A DNA stretch of 64,000 bases from Lachnospiraceae bacterium (GCA_021770785.1 JAETQH010000003.1:62001-126000), one strand, 5' to 3'. Positions 40,681-50,794 are shown, counted from the first letter of the stretch. The notes: a model not told the origin generated them from the sequence alone. Numbers and translations are program-made.

Positions 40681-41592
40681 ATGAGAGAGAGTATTAGAAG
40701 AAAAAGAGCTGCGGGAAGAAAAAGTGCAGCCGCAGGACGGATATACCATGGGGCGGTATGGATATGCCTCAGGGCAATCTGGATATTTTTTGCGGCATTT
40801 ACGGTAAGCCCGCTTTTTTTCCTGATTACCGGAAGCATGATGGGAACGGCGGAACTGCATGGCTATCTGTCCCCGGTATTTTCGGGGCAGGAGGGATATG
40901 CCCTCTGGCGGTTGTTTCCGCTCTATCCTACCCTGAAAAATGTGGTGGAGGTGCTGTTTGATTCTCCGGAATTTTTCCACATGTTCTGGAACACCATGAA
41001 GCTTACAGCAGGGATTATTTCGGGGCAGGTTCTTTTTGCAGTTCCCGCTGCCTGGGGGCTGGCACGGTATTCGTTTTTCGGGAAAAAGCTGATCTATCAG
41101 ATTTATATTCTTCTTATGATGACGCCCTTTCAGGTCATGATGCTGTCGGAATATCTGGTGTTGGAGAAAATCGGGTTAAATAATACGCTGTGGGCGGTGA
41201 TTTTGCCGGGAGTGTTTTCCACGTTTTCTGTGTTCTTAATGTACCGCTTCTTTTCGGAAGTGCCGGAGGAAATCTTAGAAGCGGCAAGGGTAGACGGAGC
41301 CGGGGAAGGGAGGCTGTTTTTTTTGGTGGGGGTGCCCCTGGGAAGGACGGGGATTGTTTCGGCGCTGCTGTTACAGTTTTTAGAGTGTTTTAGCATGATA
41401 GAGCAGCCCATTGCTTTTCTGAAGGATAAGTCCCTCTATCCGCTGTCTTTGTATCTGCCGGAGATTGAAATGGGGCAGACGGGTTTCGCTCTTTGTGCGT
41501 CCTTGATTGCCCTTTTGCCGCCGTTGTTTTTGTTCATGGCGGGAAGTGATGATCTGGCAAGAGGAATTGCGGCGGGGGCGGTGAAGATGTGA
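40681..41592 (+). CDS. Carbohydrate-type ABC transporter permease (MalG-like)
   Basis: ORF; multi-TM, LEAARVDGAGEGRLFFLVGVPLGR EAA loop; start moved to MRESI 40681. Confidence 0.9.
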   Translation: MRESIRRKRAAGRKSAAAGRIYHGAVWICLRAIWIFFAAFTVSPLFFLITGSMMGTAELHGYLSPVFSGQEGYALWRLFPLYPTLKNVVEVLFDSPEFFHMFWNTMKLTAGIISGQVLFAVPAAWGLARYSFFGKKLIYQIYILLMMTPFQVMMLSEYLVLEKIGLNNTLWAVILPGVFSTFSVFLMYRFFSEVPEEILEAARVDGAGEGRLFFLVGVPLGRTGIVSALLLQFLECFSMIEQPIAFLKDKSLYPLSLYLPEIEMGQTGFALCASLIALLPPLFLFMAGSDDLARGIAAGAVKM

Positions 41593-41654
41593 GGGATGCT
41601 GCCGGAAAATAAAATGTTCCTGGCAAAGGATACGCGTCAAAGGAAGGGAATAGG

Positions 41655-42992
41655 ATGAATAAGTTTTGGGCAAAAGGATTTGTGGTATTGCTTGTGGTAA
41701 TGTTGTTTTTTACGGTGGTGTCGAGGGCTGCGGACAGTTTTCTGGTGGCGCAGGTGTCGGCGGAGCCTTATACGGCAAAGAAGATTGAACATATCGTAAG
41801 AGCCGGGGCGGTGGCAGAAAAGGGGCCGGAGTTTCCGGTGATGACGGAGGCAGGGCTGCTGGTGAAGGCGGTTTATGTGCGGGAGGGGGAGTTTGTGGAG
41901 CAAGGAACGGTTTTGGCAGAGATTGATTTGGAGCAGTTAGCAGAAGTGGAAAGGGGGCTCCGGGATGAAATCCGGGTGCTGCAGCTGCAAAATGAAGCGG
42001 CGGAGCAAAATCAGGCATTAGTCTTGAAAGAAAAGGAAAAACAAAAGAAACGGGCGCAGGAGGACTACGAGAAAGCGCTTAAGAAACGGGAGGAAGCCCT
42101 GTGCCGGGCGGAGGAAGAATTGCAACAGGTGGAGGATGCCATTGACGTGTTTGCGGCAGGAGACAGAGCAGCTATGACCCAGGAGGAAGCGGCGGCGAAA
42201 AAGGCGGAGCTGTGGCAGACATATTTTGCAAAAAAGCAGGCGCAGGCGGAGACAGAGGAAGCCATGGAGGAAGCAGTCACTGCGGCGGAGCGGGCGTTAG
42301 AGGACGCCGACGGAGCCGGGACGGCGGACAATTCCGTGGCAATCAATTCCCTTAGTATTGCACAGAAGGAGGAATGTCTGAAAGCTTATGAAAAGATAGC
42401 GGAAGGAGGCGGGAAAATCATGGCAGGGAAGGCGGGGACAGTGACGGGAGTGCTGGTGCAGACAGGGCAGAAAACCGCTGACACGGCAGCCTTTACCATG
42501 ACGGAAACGGAGGGAGGAACTAGACTTTTGGCGGAGATTTCCAAAGAGGACGCCCGCTATGTGGAGGTTGGCGATGATGTTACGGTGGAAAAAAACGGGG
42601 AAAAATATGAGGACTTTTCTGTGACGGGAATAAGGCAGACGGAGGACGGCGGCCTGGAACTGACCGTCAGCTCTGAGGAACACGCAGAAAGTTTTCGGAT
42701 GGGAGAGAGTGCAGAAATCACTGTCACAAAACAGTCCGGAGTTTACAATACGGCGGTGCCCCTTGCCGCAGTCCACAGGGAGCAGAACAGCACCTATGTT
42801 TATGTGGCGGAGCAGAGGGATACGGTGCTGGGAAAACAGTATTTTACCAGAAAGGTGGAGGTAAAGATTCTGGAGAAAAACAGCAGCTATGCAGCCTTAG
42901 AGGACGGTGTGCTAAACAGTGAAAATCTCATTGTTACGGATTCCGATACATACTTGCAGGCAGGCGACAGAGTGCGCCTGCGGCAGCAGTGA
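41655..42992 (+). CDS. HlyD/RND-type periplasmic adaptor-like protein
   Basis: ORF; N-terminal TM, biotinyl-lipoyl-like GLLVKAVYVREGEFVEQGTVLAEID, long coiled coil, AGTVTGVLVQTGQKTAD. Confidence 0.82.
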   Translation: MNKFWAKGFVVLLVVMLFFTVVSRAADSFLVAQVSAEPYTAKKIEHIVRAGAVAEKGPEFPVMTEAGLLVKAVYVREGEFVEQGTVLAEIDLEQLAEVERGLRDEIRVLQLQNEAAEQNQALVLKEKEKQKKRAQEDYEKALKKREEALCRAEEELQQVEDAIDVFAAGDRAAMTQEEAAAKKAELWQTYFAKKQAQAETEEAMEEAVTAAERALEDADGAGTADNSVAINSLSIAQKEECLKAYEKIAEGGGKIMAGKAGTVTGVLVQTGQKTADTAAFTMTETEGGTRLLAEISKEDARYVEVGDDVTVEKNGEKYEDFSVTGIRQTEDGGLELTVSSEEHAESFRMGESAEITVTKQSGVYNTAVPLAAVHREQNSTYVYVAEQRDTVLGKQYFTRKVEVKILEKNSSYAALEDGVLNSENLIVTDSDTYLQAGDRVRLRQQ

Positions 42993-43858
42993 GGCGCAGT
43001 GTCAGATGGGCGGTTTTTGCCGTCTGTCTGATGGGAGCAGTGCTTCTGGGGACTTTGGGAAGTGTCTTTTGGAAGAGGAATGATTTTTCGGAAACGGGAA
43101 TTATCCTGGCTACGGAAAATACTTATGGAGCAGAGGGGGGCAGTTCAGGTGGAATCACACCGGCACAGGTAAAAAATATCAGGGAAAAAGAACAGGAGAA
43201 AGAAAATCCCATCGGGTTTACAGCGTGGCGGGAAGAGCCGGGGGCGTGGGTGACGGATGAGGACGGTTTCCGCAGCACAGACACAACGGTTTTGCGGCTT
43301 TGCGGCACGTCGGAATATCTGATTCCCCATGGAAAAATTCTCGGGGAGGAGGATACGGAAGGCTGCCTGTTAGGTGAGAGGACGGCAGAACAATTATTTG
43401 GAAGCCGCAGGGCAGAGGGACTTAAAATTCTGTGGTGCGGCAGAACGCTGCTGGTGCGTGGCGTGCTTCGGGAGCCGGAGGAAGTTCTGGTTGTACAGGA
43501 GACAGGGGAGACGACGGTTTTTGATTGGATAACTCTGGAAAAAAGCGGAAATACGAAGGAGCGGGCAAGGAAGTTTAAGGACAGCTACGGGCTGGGAGAA
43601 ATGATTCTTACCCACACAGGAGAAGGCTGGGCGAAACAGGTGCTTGGGCTGGTGCCGGGGAAGTGGTCAGATTTTTCCGGATGGCAGGCAAATACGGAAA
43701 AACGGCGGGAAGAACTGGCGGCGGAGGCGGGGCTAAAAAAAAACATGTTTGAACTGGCGGAGCAGGAGGGGAGAAGAAAAGGTTTTCTTTTGTGGATTTG
43801 CAGTATCGCTTTACTGTTTTGCAGTATGGGGATTGTAAGGAGAGAAAGGAAAGATTAA
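42989..43858 (+). CDS. Stand-alone MacB periplasmic-core-like membrane protein
   Basis: ORF; N- and C-terminal TM segments around DGFRSTDTTVLRLCGTSEYLI...CLLGERTAEQLFGS...LLVRGVL, MacB_PCD-like. Confidence 0.55.
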   Translation: MRRSVRWAVFAVCLMGAVLLGTLGSVFWKRNDFSETGIILATENTYGAEGGSSGGITPAQVKNIREKEQEKENPIGFTAWREEPGAWVTDEDGFRSTDTTVLRLCGTSEYLIPHGKILGEEDTEGCLLGERTAEQLFGSRRAEGLKILWCGRTLLVRGVLREPEEVLVVQETGETTVFDWITLEKSGNTKERARKFKDSYGLGEMILTHTGEGWAKQVLGLVPGKWSDFSGWQANTEKRREELAAEAGLKKNMFELAEQEGRRKGFLLWICSIALLFCSMGIVRRERKD

Positions 43859-44042
43859 TTATTATTTACCGCAACGGCTGTAAAAAGGAAATGGCAGTCA
43901 ATCTTAACAAAAAGTGGCAATTCATGAGATATTTTACTTGCGCCTTGACGGCGTATCATGTATGATATTTTATGAGTTGCTCTTTCTTTTGGAAGATTCC
44001 GAAGAAAGGGCGCAGGACAGATATGAGGAGGATGCAGACATT

Positions 44043-45731
44043 ATGGAAAATGAAAATGTCTCAAAAAATTTTATTGAGCAGATGATTGACAAAGACATAC
44101 AGGAGGGGCACTGTAAGGTTGTTCACACCAGATTCCCACCGGAACCAAATGGTTACCTTCATATCGGACATGCCAAGTCCATTCTTTTAAATTACGGACT
44201 GGCACAGAAATACAACGGACAATTCAACTTACGTTTTGACGATACAAACCCCACCAAGGAGAAAACGGAGTTCGTGGAGGCTATCGAAGCGGACATCAGA
44301 TGGCTCGGTGCAGACTGGGAGGATAGATTGTTTTTTGCGTCTGACTATTTTGACCGGATGTATGAAGCGGCAGTGACCTTAATTAAAAAGGGAAAAGCTT
44401 ATGTTTCCGACCTTTCCGCAGAGGAAATCAGGGAGTACCGGGGTACGCTGACAGAGCCGGGAAAAGAGGACCCTTCCTCTCACCGCAGCATGGAGGAAAA
44501 TTTAGCACTGTTTGAGGATATGAAAAACGGCAAATTTGCAGACGGGCAGAAGGTGCTCCGTGCCAGAATTGACATGGCTTCTTCGAATATTAATATGAGG
44601 GACCCGGTGATTTACCGTGTGGCGCATATGAGCCACCACAGAACCGGGGACAAATGGTGCATTTATCCGATGTATGATTTTGCACACCCCATTGAGGACG
44701 CCATCGAGGGCATTACCCATTCCATCTGTACCCTGGAGTTTGAAGATCACAGACCCCTTTACAACTGGGTGATTGACGAGGTGGGGGCGGACTTAAGACC
44801 GGATAAGGGAGAGATGCCCCCACAGCAGATTGAATTTGCAAAGCTTTATCTGACAAACGTTGTGACCGGAAAGCGTTATATTAAGCGTCTGGTGGAAGAG
44901 GGCATTGTAGACGGCTGGGACGACCCGCGTCTGGTGTCTATCGCAGCCTTAAGAAGGAGAGGCTTCACACCGGAGTCCTTAAAAATGTTCGTGGATCTCT
45001 GCGGTGTGGCAAAGGCAAACAGCTCCGTGGATTATGCCATGTTAGAGTACTGTATCCGGGAGGATTTGAAGTTAAAGAAACCGCGTATGATGGCGATTTT
45101 AGATCCGGTGAAGGTGGTGATCGACAATTATCCGGAGGGAGAGACAGAGTATCTTGAGGTGGTAAATAACTTGGAAAATGAAGAACTCGGAACCCGTAAG
45201 GTGCCTTTTTCCAGAGAAATTTATATTGACCGCGAGGACTTTATGGAAGAACCGCCGAAGAAATATTTCCGTATGTTTCCGGGTAACGAGGTACGCCTGA
45301 TGAATGCCTACTTCGTGACCTGCAACAGCTTTACTAAGGACGAAAGCGGAAAAGTAACGGAAATCCACTGCACCTACGACCCGGCTTCTAAGGGCGGGAA
45401 CAGCCCGGACGGCAGAAAGGTAAAGGGCACGATTCAGTGGGTGTCTGTGGCTCACGCAGTGAATGCGGAGGTTCGACTTTACGAAAATATTGTAGATGAG
45501 GAAAAAGGGGTATATAATGAAGACGGAAGCTTGAATTTGAATCCCAATTCCTTGACAGTTTTAAAGGACTGCAAGATAGAAGAAAATATGAAAGAGGCAA
45601 AGGCATACGACAGCTTCCAGTTTGTGAGACAGGGCTTTTTCTGCGTAGACGCAAAGGATTCCTCACCGGAAAAATTAGTATTTAACCGGATTGTGTCTTT
45701 GAAGAGTTCCTTTAAGCTGCCTACGGTGTAA
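44043..45731 (+). CDS. glnS: Glutamine--tRNA ligase
   Basis: [20 protein letters not shown], GlnRS C-terminal barrel; start moved to [10 protein letters not shown]. Confidence 0.96.
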   Translation: MENENVSKNFIEQMIDKDIQEGHCKVVHTRFPPEPNGYLHIGHAKSILLNYGLAQKYNGQFNLRFDDTNPTKEKTEFVEAIEADIRWLGADWEDRLFFASDYFDRMYEAAVTLIKKGKAYVSDLSAEEIREYRGTLTEPGKEDPSSHRSMEENLALFEDMKNGKFADGQKVLRARIDMASSNINMRDPVIYRVAHMSHHRTGDKWCIYPMYDFAHPIEDAIEGITHSICTLEFEDHRPLYNWVIDEVGADLRPDKGEMPPQQIEFAKLYLTNVVTGKRYIKRLVEEGIVDGWDDPRLVSIAALRRRGFTPESLKMFVDLCGVAKANSSVDYAMLEYCIREDLKLKKPRMMAILDPVKVVIDNYPEGETEYLEVVNNLENEELGTRKVPFSREIYIDREDFMEEPPKKYFRMFPGNEVRLMNAYFVTCNSFTKDESGKVTEIHCTYDPASKGGNSPDGRKVKGTIQWVSVAHAVNAEVRLYENIVDEEKGVYNEDGSLNLNPNSLTVLKDCKIEENMKEAKAYDSFQFVRQGFFCVDAKDSSPEKLVFNRIVSLKSSFKLPTV

Positions 45732-45793
45732 ACAGGAACCACTGCTAAGGAGTGGACAGTAATATGATTATGCGGAAAGGATAGGAAATAGAT

Positions 45794-46645
45794 ATGAATT
45801 TATTTGCGGGATTAGAAAAATTTGGAATTAAAGCAGGGAATACGGCAAATCTTTTTGAGGAAGAGAAAAAGACAAGTACAGATGCCGACGGAACCGTAAA
45901 AGAAGAGATACCCAGCGAGGACAGCTTTCTTTTGGACAAAGCAGTGCGTTGCACGGTCTGCGACAAGGTGTTTAAGACGAAAATCATCAAGAACGGCCGT
46001 GTAAAGCGTATGGAGCCGGATATGGATTTGCGTCCGAGATTTGAGCACATTGATACCTTAAAATACAATGTTGTGTCCTGCCCATACTGCGGATATACCG
46101 CATTAAACCGTTATTTTGAGCATTTGACCTCCGGTCAGAGAAAGCTGATTAATGAGCAGGTTTGCGCAAACTTTAAGGCGGGTGCCTGCGTTGACCCTGT
46201 ATTGCTTGATTATGATGAAGCTATCGAGCGTTATAAATTAGCTTTGTTTAATACCATTGTGAAAAAAGGGAAAAACAGTGAAAAGGCATACATCTGCTTA
46301 AATATTTCCTGGTTATATCGGGGGCAGGCGGAAACTCTTGATTCTTCTGACCCGGAGGCTGAAAAGAAAAAAGCGGAGTGCAAGGAGCAGGAGGAAGCCT
46401 TTTATCAGCAGGCGTTTGAGGGATTTATGAAGGCCGTTTCTTCCGAGGACTTCCCCATGTGCGGCATGGATTCCTGCACGGTGGATTACCTGTTGGCAGC
46501 GATGGCATACCACTATAAGAAATACGATGTGGCATCAAAGTGTATTTCCAGAATCCAGGGAACGGCTTCTGCTTCTAAGAAGATGAAGGATCGTGCCTAT
46601 GATTTGAAAGAGAAAATCGTGGCTGAGATTAAAAACAATAAATAG
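45794..46645 (+). CDS. DUF2225 family protein
   Basis: ORF; CTVCDKVFKTKI...CPYCGYTA paired cysteines and TPR-like C-terminus. Confidence 0.85.
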   Translation: MNLFAGLEKFGIKAGNTANLFEEEKKTSTDADGTVKEEIPSEDSFLLDKAVRCTVCDKVFKTKIIKNGRVKRMEPDMDLRPRFEHIDTLKYNVVSCPYCGYTALNRYFEHLTSGQRKLINEQVCANFKAGACVDPVLLDYDEAIERYKLALFNTIVKKGKNSEKAYICLNISWLYRGQAETLDSSDPEAEKKKAECKEQEEAFYQQAFEGFMKAVSSEDFPMCGMDSCTVDYLLAAMAYHYKKYDVASKCISRIQGTASASKKMKDRAYDLKEKIVAEIKNNK

Positions 46646-46655
46646 GCATAATTCC

Positions 46656-48242
46656 ATGATAGAAATAATGATTGACTTGCAGGGGGGAGCGAAAGCTCCC
46701 CTTTATGAAAAAATTTATACCTATATTAAAAACGAAATCACCATCGGAAAGATGGCAACCGGAGAAAAACTGCCCTCCACCAGGCTGCTGGCGCAGAATC
46801 TTTCGGTGAGCCGCAGTACCGTGGAAATGGCATATGAACAACTCCTGGCAGAAGGTTACATTAAAGCGGAACCCTGCAGGGGTTTTTTTGTATGCGATGT
46901 GACGGAGCTTTACCGTCTTGGGGTACGTGTGCCGGAGAAAGACGGAGGACAGGAAAAAAAACGGGAGAGGGCAGGAGCATATGGAAGCCCGGGGCAGAGT
47001 CCGGAAACACAGGAGCAGGGAAAAGCCCGGAAACGCCTGCAGGGGGAGGCTGCCATCGAAATTGACTTTTCCCCCTATGCCATTGACACGGAGCATTTCC
47101 CTTTTAATATCTGGCGGAAAGTCCATAAAAATGTCCTCTTAGATGATAGGGAGGAATTGCTGTATGCCGGGGACGGACAGGGGGAGTTCGGCTTAAGATG
47201 TGCCATTGCCTCCTATCTGCATCAGGCGAGAGGTGTCAACTGCGAAGCCTCCGACATTGTGGTGGGAGCGGGAAATGAATATTTAGAGCTTTTGCTGACC
47301 CAGATTTTAGGCGGGGGACAGAAGGTGCTGATGGAAAACCCCACCTATCCCCAGGCATACTATACTTTCTGCAATGCAGGGTATCAGATGGAAATGCTTT
47401 CGGTGGGAGACGGGGGAATAGAGGCGGAGAAAGTGCGCCGGAGGAACCCGGATATCGTTTATATGATGCCTTCGCACCAGTTTCCCCTGGGGACGATTAT
47501 GCCGTTAAAACAGCGGTTGGAGCTGTTAAAGTGGGCGGCGGAGGGAGAAAACCGCTATTTAATCGAGGACGACCACGACAGCGAATACCGTTACCGGGGA
47601 AAACCGATTCCCTCCCTGCAGAGTGTGGATACTGTGGGAAAGGTGATTTATCTGGGGACTTTTTCGAAAAGTATCGCCCCCTCGCTGCGTATCAGTTATA
47701 TGGTGCTGCCTCCGGTGCTGTTGGAGCGGTATCACAGGTATTGCGGATTTTATTCTGTCACCGTGCCGAAAATGCAGCAGGAGGTGCTGCGGACGTTTAT
47801 TGAAGAGGGACATTTTGAGCGCCATTTGAATAAAATGCGTGGGATTTACCGTTCTAAGCATGATTTTCTTCTGGGGGAATTAAAGAAGAGAAACTGGGTG
47901 AAAGATGTCCGGGGAGAACATGCGGGGCTTCATGTGCTGGTGGAGGTTCGGACTAAGCTGTCGGAGCAGGAAATCTGTGCACTGGCAGAGAAACGCGGAG
48001 TACGGGTGCATGGGATTTCGGAATACTTTATTTGCGGGGAGGAAGAGAAGAGAGAAAATGGGGGAAAAGACGATGCCGGGGATAGAGGCTGTCCCTATCC
48101 ATCGGAGGAAGATAAGGGAGAACATGCGAGAGGAGCCAGCCGGAAAACGGCTGGCTGCCCGGTGGTGGTGCTAGGTTACGGAAAATTGACGGAAGCGGAA
48201 CTACGGGAAGGGTTAGAGAGACTGGATGAGGTGTTGAATTAG
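46656..48242 (+). CDS. MocR/PdxR-type GntR-aminotransferase fusion regulator
   Basis: ORF; GntR HTH (KLPSTRLLAQNLSVSRSTVEMAYEQLLAEGYI) plus aminotransferase domain (IEDDHDSEYRY, GTFSKSIAPSLRISYM). Confidence 0.93.
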   Translation: MIEIMIDLQGGAKAPLYEKIYTYIKNEITIGKMATGEKLPSTRLLAQNLSVSRSTVEMAYEQLLAEGYIKAEPCRGFFVCDVTELYRLGVRVPEKDGGQEKKRERAGAYGSPGQSPETQEQGKARKRLQGEAAIEIDFSPYAIDTEHFPFNIWRKVHKNVLLDDREELLYAGDGQGEFGLRCAIASYLHQARGVNCEASDIVVGAGNEYLELLLTQILGGGQKVLMENPTYPQAYYTFCNAGYQMEMLSVGDGGIEAEKVRRRNPDIVYMMPSHQFPLGTIMPLKQRLELLKWAAEGENRYLIEDDHDSEYRYRGKPIPSLQSVDTVGKVIYLGTFSKSIAPSLRISYMVLPPVLLERYHRYCGFYSVTVPKMQQEVLRTFIEEGHFERHLNKMRGIYRSKHDFLLGELKKRNWVKDVRGEHAGLHVLVEVRTKLSEQEICALAEKRGVRVHGISEYFICGEEEKRENGGKDDAGDRGCPYPSEEDKGEHARGASRKTAGCPVVVLGYGKLTEAELREGLERLDEVLN

Positions 48243-48311
48243 GAACGGTTATGGGAAGTGGCAACACGTAAAACGTAACATAATATGTCGAAAACGGGAA
48301 AATGTTTTAGA

Positions 48312-48352
48312 AAAAAGCGCCGCTCTATATCATCGATAGAGCAGCGCTTTTT
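48312..48352. terminator. Bidirectional intrinsic terminator
   Basis: aaaaagcgccgctctat / atagagcagcgcttttt, one mismatch. Confidence 0.9.
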
Positions 48353-48386
48353 CATCTTATAGGAAATTGTGGTTATATAGAAAAAA

Positions 48387-49607
48387 TTATTTTTCCTGTT
48401 CTAATTCCTGCATTTTCATGGCACGAACCTTTAATGGCAGACCAAACAGGGTAATAAATCCCTCTGCGTCATGGTGGTCATATAAATCACCTGTGGTAAA
48501 GCTTGCCAGAGACTCACTGTAAAGAGAGTATGGAGAAGTAGTTCCGGCCTTGATAATGTTGCCTTTGTACAATTTGAATTTAACTTCTCCGGTTACATAT
48601 TCCTGGGTAGAGGAAACAAAAGCCTTTACCGCGTCGCAGAGCGGAGTAAACCATTTTCCCTCGTATACAATCTGCGCCAGCTTATTGCCCATATCTTTCT
48701 TTACTTCCATGGTAGCACGGTCTAACACCAGTTCCTCTAACTGCTGGTGAGCCTCCATCAGGATAGTTCCGCCCGGAGTCTCATAAACGCCACGGGATTT
48801 CATACCAACCACACGGTTTTCCACGATATCAATAATACCGATACCATGTTTTCCGCCTAAACGGTTCAATTCACGGATAATATCGGAAACCTTCATTTCT
48901 TTGCCGTTGACAGACTTCGGAACACCCTTCTCAAAAGTCATAGTCACATACTCGCCCTCTTCCGGAGCTTTTTCCGGAGATACTCCAAGCACCAATAAGT
49001 GGTCGTAATTTGGTTCACATGCCGGATCCTCTAATTCCAGACCTTCGTGGCTGATATGCCAGATATTGCGGTCACGGCTGTAGCTTGAATCAGCAGAGAA
49101 TGGTAAATCAATGCCATGAGCCTTGCAGTATGCAATCTCAGACTCACGGGAATCCATATTCCACTTGTCATCTCTCCAAGCTGCAATGATTTTAAGGTCA
49201 GGAGCCAGTGCTTTGATACCAAGCTCGAAACGAATCTGGTCATTTCCCTTACCGGTTGCACCGTGGCAGATAGCAGTAGCGCCTTCTTTTCTGGCTACCT
49301 CTACTAATTTTTTCGCAATCAGAGGACGTGCCATAGATGTGCCAAGCAGGTATTTGTTCTCATAAACAGCGTTTGCCTCCACGCAGGGCATGATATAGTC
49401 ATCGCAGAACTCGTCGATAATATCCACGATATATAATTTAGAAGCTCCGCAGGAAATCGCCCGTTCCTCCAGACCGTCTAACTCCTCCTCCTGTCCGCAG
49501 TCGATACAGCAACAGATAACTTCATAATCATAATTCTCCTTTAACCAGGGGATAATAGCCGTGGTATCAAGACCGCCGGAGTACGCTAAAATAACTTTTT
49601 CTTTCAT
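48387..49607 (-). CDS. argG: Argininosuccinate synthase
   Basis: ORF; LAYSGGLDTTAIIPWL, GKGNDQIRFE. Confidence 0.97.
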   Translation of the reverse strand: MKEKVILAYSGGLDTTAIIPWLKENYDYEVICCCIDCGQEEELDGLEERAISCGASKLYIVDIIDEFCDDYIMPCVEANAVYENKYLLGTSMARPLIAKKLVEVARKEGATAICHGATGKGNDQIRFELGIKALAPDLKIIAAWRDDKWNMDSRESEIAYCKAHGIDLPFSADSSYSRDRNIWHISHEGLELEDPACEPNYDHLLVLGVSPEKAPEEGEYVTMTFEKGVPKSVNGKEMKVSDIIRELNRLGGKHGIGIIDIVENRVVGMKSRGVYETPGGTILMEAHQQLEELVLDRATMEVKKDMGNKLAQIVYEGKWFTPLCDAVKAFVSSTQEYVTGEVKFKLYKGNIIKAGTTSPYSLYSESLASFTTGDLYDHHDAEGFITLFGLPLKVRAMKMQELEQEK

Positions 49608-49659
49608 AGGATAGATTCCTTTCCGTTAGTATATTTGATGGTGAACATCGATTAAAAAC

Positions 49660-49688
49660 AATATATAACAAAATGAGGGGAAATGCAA
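49660..49688 (-). promoter_or_regulatory. Putative argG promoter
   Basis: minus strand TTGCAT, 17-nt spacer, TATATT. Confidence 0.55.
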
Positions 49689-49903
49689 GTGAAAAAATAT
49701 ACAGATATTCCTTATAAAAATTCATGGAGCGTATACAAAGTGACTGTTTTTTGGGGGGAATTGAAAAAAGGGACGCTTAGAATGTCAGAAAACACCTGAC
49801 ATTCCAAGCTGACTTTCTCAATATCTTATAGAAAAACAGTCATTTTATATATGCGTGAGAAAATGTCGGGGGAATAAGAAACTGTTGGTGTAAATTGCTT
49901 GTG

Positions 49904-50117
49904 AGGTTGAGAATCTGGATATTTTGAAAAAGTCTGATATCTATATTTTGGAAGAAAAGCATATTTTTTTGTTGAAAGGTTGAGAATATCTTTGAGGAAA
50001 GGCAGCTTTTTTAATGAGAGGTTGAAAACGTCTTTGAAGGAAGACAGACTTATTGAAGAGAGGCTGGAAATATCTAAAAAAAGAAAATACAATATTGAAG
50101 GAAGGCAGCTTTTGCCG
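49904..50117. repeat. Degenerate 42-bp tandem repeat array
   Basis: aggttg/aggctgg/aggcag anchors at 49977, 50019, 50061, 50103 (exactly 42 nt apart), further related unit at 49904. Confidence 0.75.
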
Positions 50118-50325
50118 CAACATAGTTGACTATATAATAGTAGAACTTCCATAGAGTTTTCCCACCTTATTCCAATATAAGATTCATTCATGCAGCCCAA
50201 CCTCTCATTTCCCCTTAAATCATTCCAATCACATATATCTTCCCGCCACCTCCAGAGAATTTTTCCCCATGTGGCGTTTCATTTTTCCCGGAAACAGTAA
50301 CAGGGGGCTGTCGATAACGTATATT

Positions 50326-50565
50326 GGTAGAGGGCACCAGGGGCAGGGGGAAGGGTGGCTTTGGGAAGAGATTAGATGTTCTTGGAAATCTGCCCAGTAC
50401 CCAGTAACGCCCAGCCACGGATGGCTGGGCGAGGTACAAAGGCGCGCATGGATGGCGCCTTTGTACCGTTTACGTTCCTTTCCCACAACCTTTGCTGGCA
50501 GATTTCTTAGAACATCTTATCTCTGGACATCGCCACCCTTCCCCCTGCCCCTGGCGCCCTCTGCC
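50326..50565 (-). repeat. T-shaped foldback element, copy C
   Basis: 33-nt arms ggtagagggcaccaggggcagggggaagggtgg / ccacccttccccctgcccctggcgccctctgcc (2 non-Watson-Crick positions); same core (gatgttct..gaaatctg) and two apical hairpins as A and B. Confidence 0.9.
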
Positions 50566-50632
50566 GACACACCCCCTCATCCAGCCCCCACCCCCCATTC
50601 CACAAAAAAATAAACCCCACAAAAAAAGGGTA

Positions 50633-50661
50633 TTGCATAAAAATGTGAATGAATGTATAAT
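50633..50661 (+). promoter_or_regulatory. Putative argC operon promoter
   Basis: TTGCAT, 17-nt spacer, TATAAT. Confidence 0.7.
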
Positions 50662-50698
50662 TATGCAAAGAAAAACACAAAATGAATAAAAATTACAC
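50653..50698 (+). promoter_or_regulatory. Two putative ArgR/AhrC ARG boxes
   Basis: AATGAATAAAAATTACAC (50681-50698), 14/18 to CATGAATAAAAATKCAAK; AATGTATAATTATGCAAA about 13/18 (from 50652/50653). Confidence 0.6.
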
Positions 50699-50759
50699 TT
50701 TACTATACCCCTCCCCTGTACTAATATAGAAAGTGTGCAAAAATTAACGTCCTGACACA

Positions 50760-50794
50760 TTGATATTCCGGCAAGGCGCTTTGCCGGATATCAA
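50760..50794 (+). promoter_or_regulatory. argC leader hairpin
   Basis: ttgatattccggcaa / ttgccggatatcaa with one bulge. Confidence 0.55.

Noticed and set aside
49941-50123. Minus ORF with 14-aa repeats (FQPLxKKxxFPQR)
   Set aside because: 42-bp period keeps several frames open by chance; no SD, two overlapping candidate frames, very biased composition.
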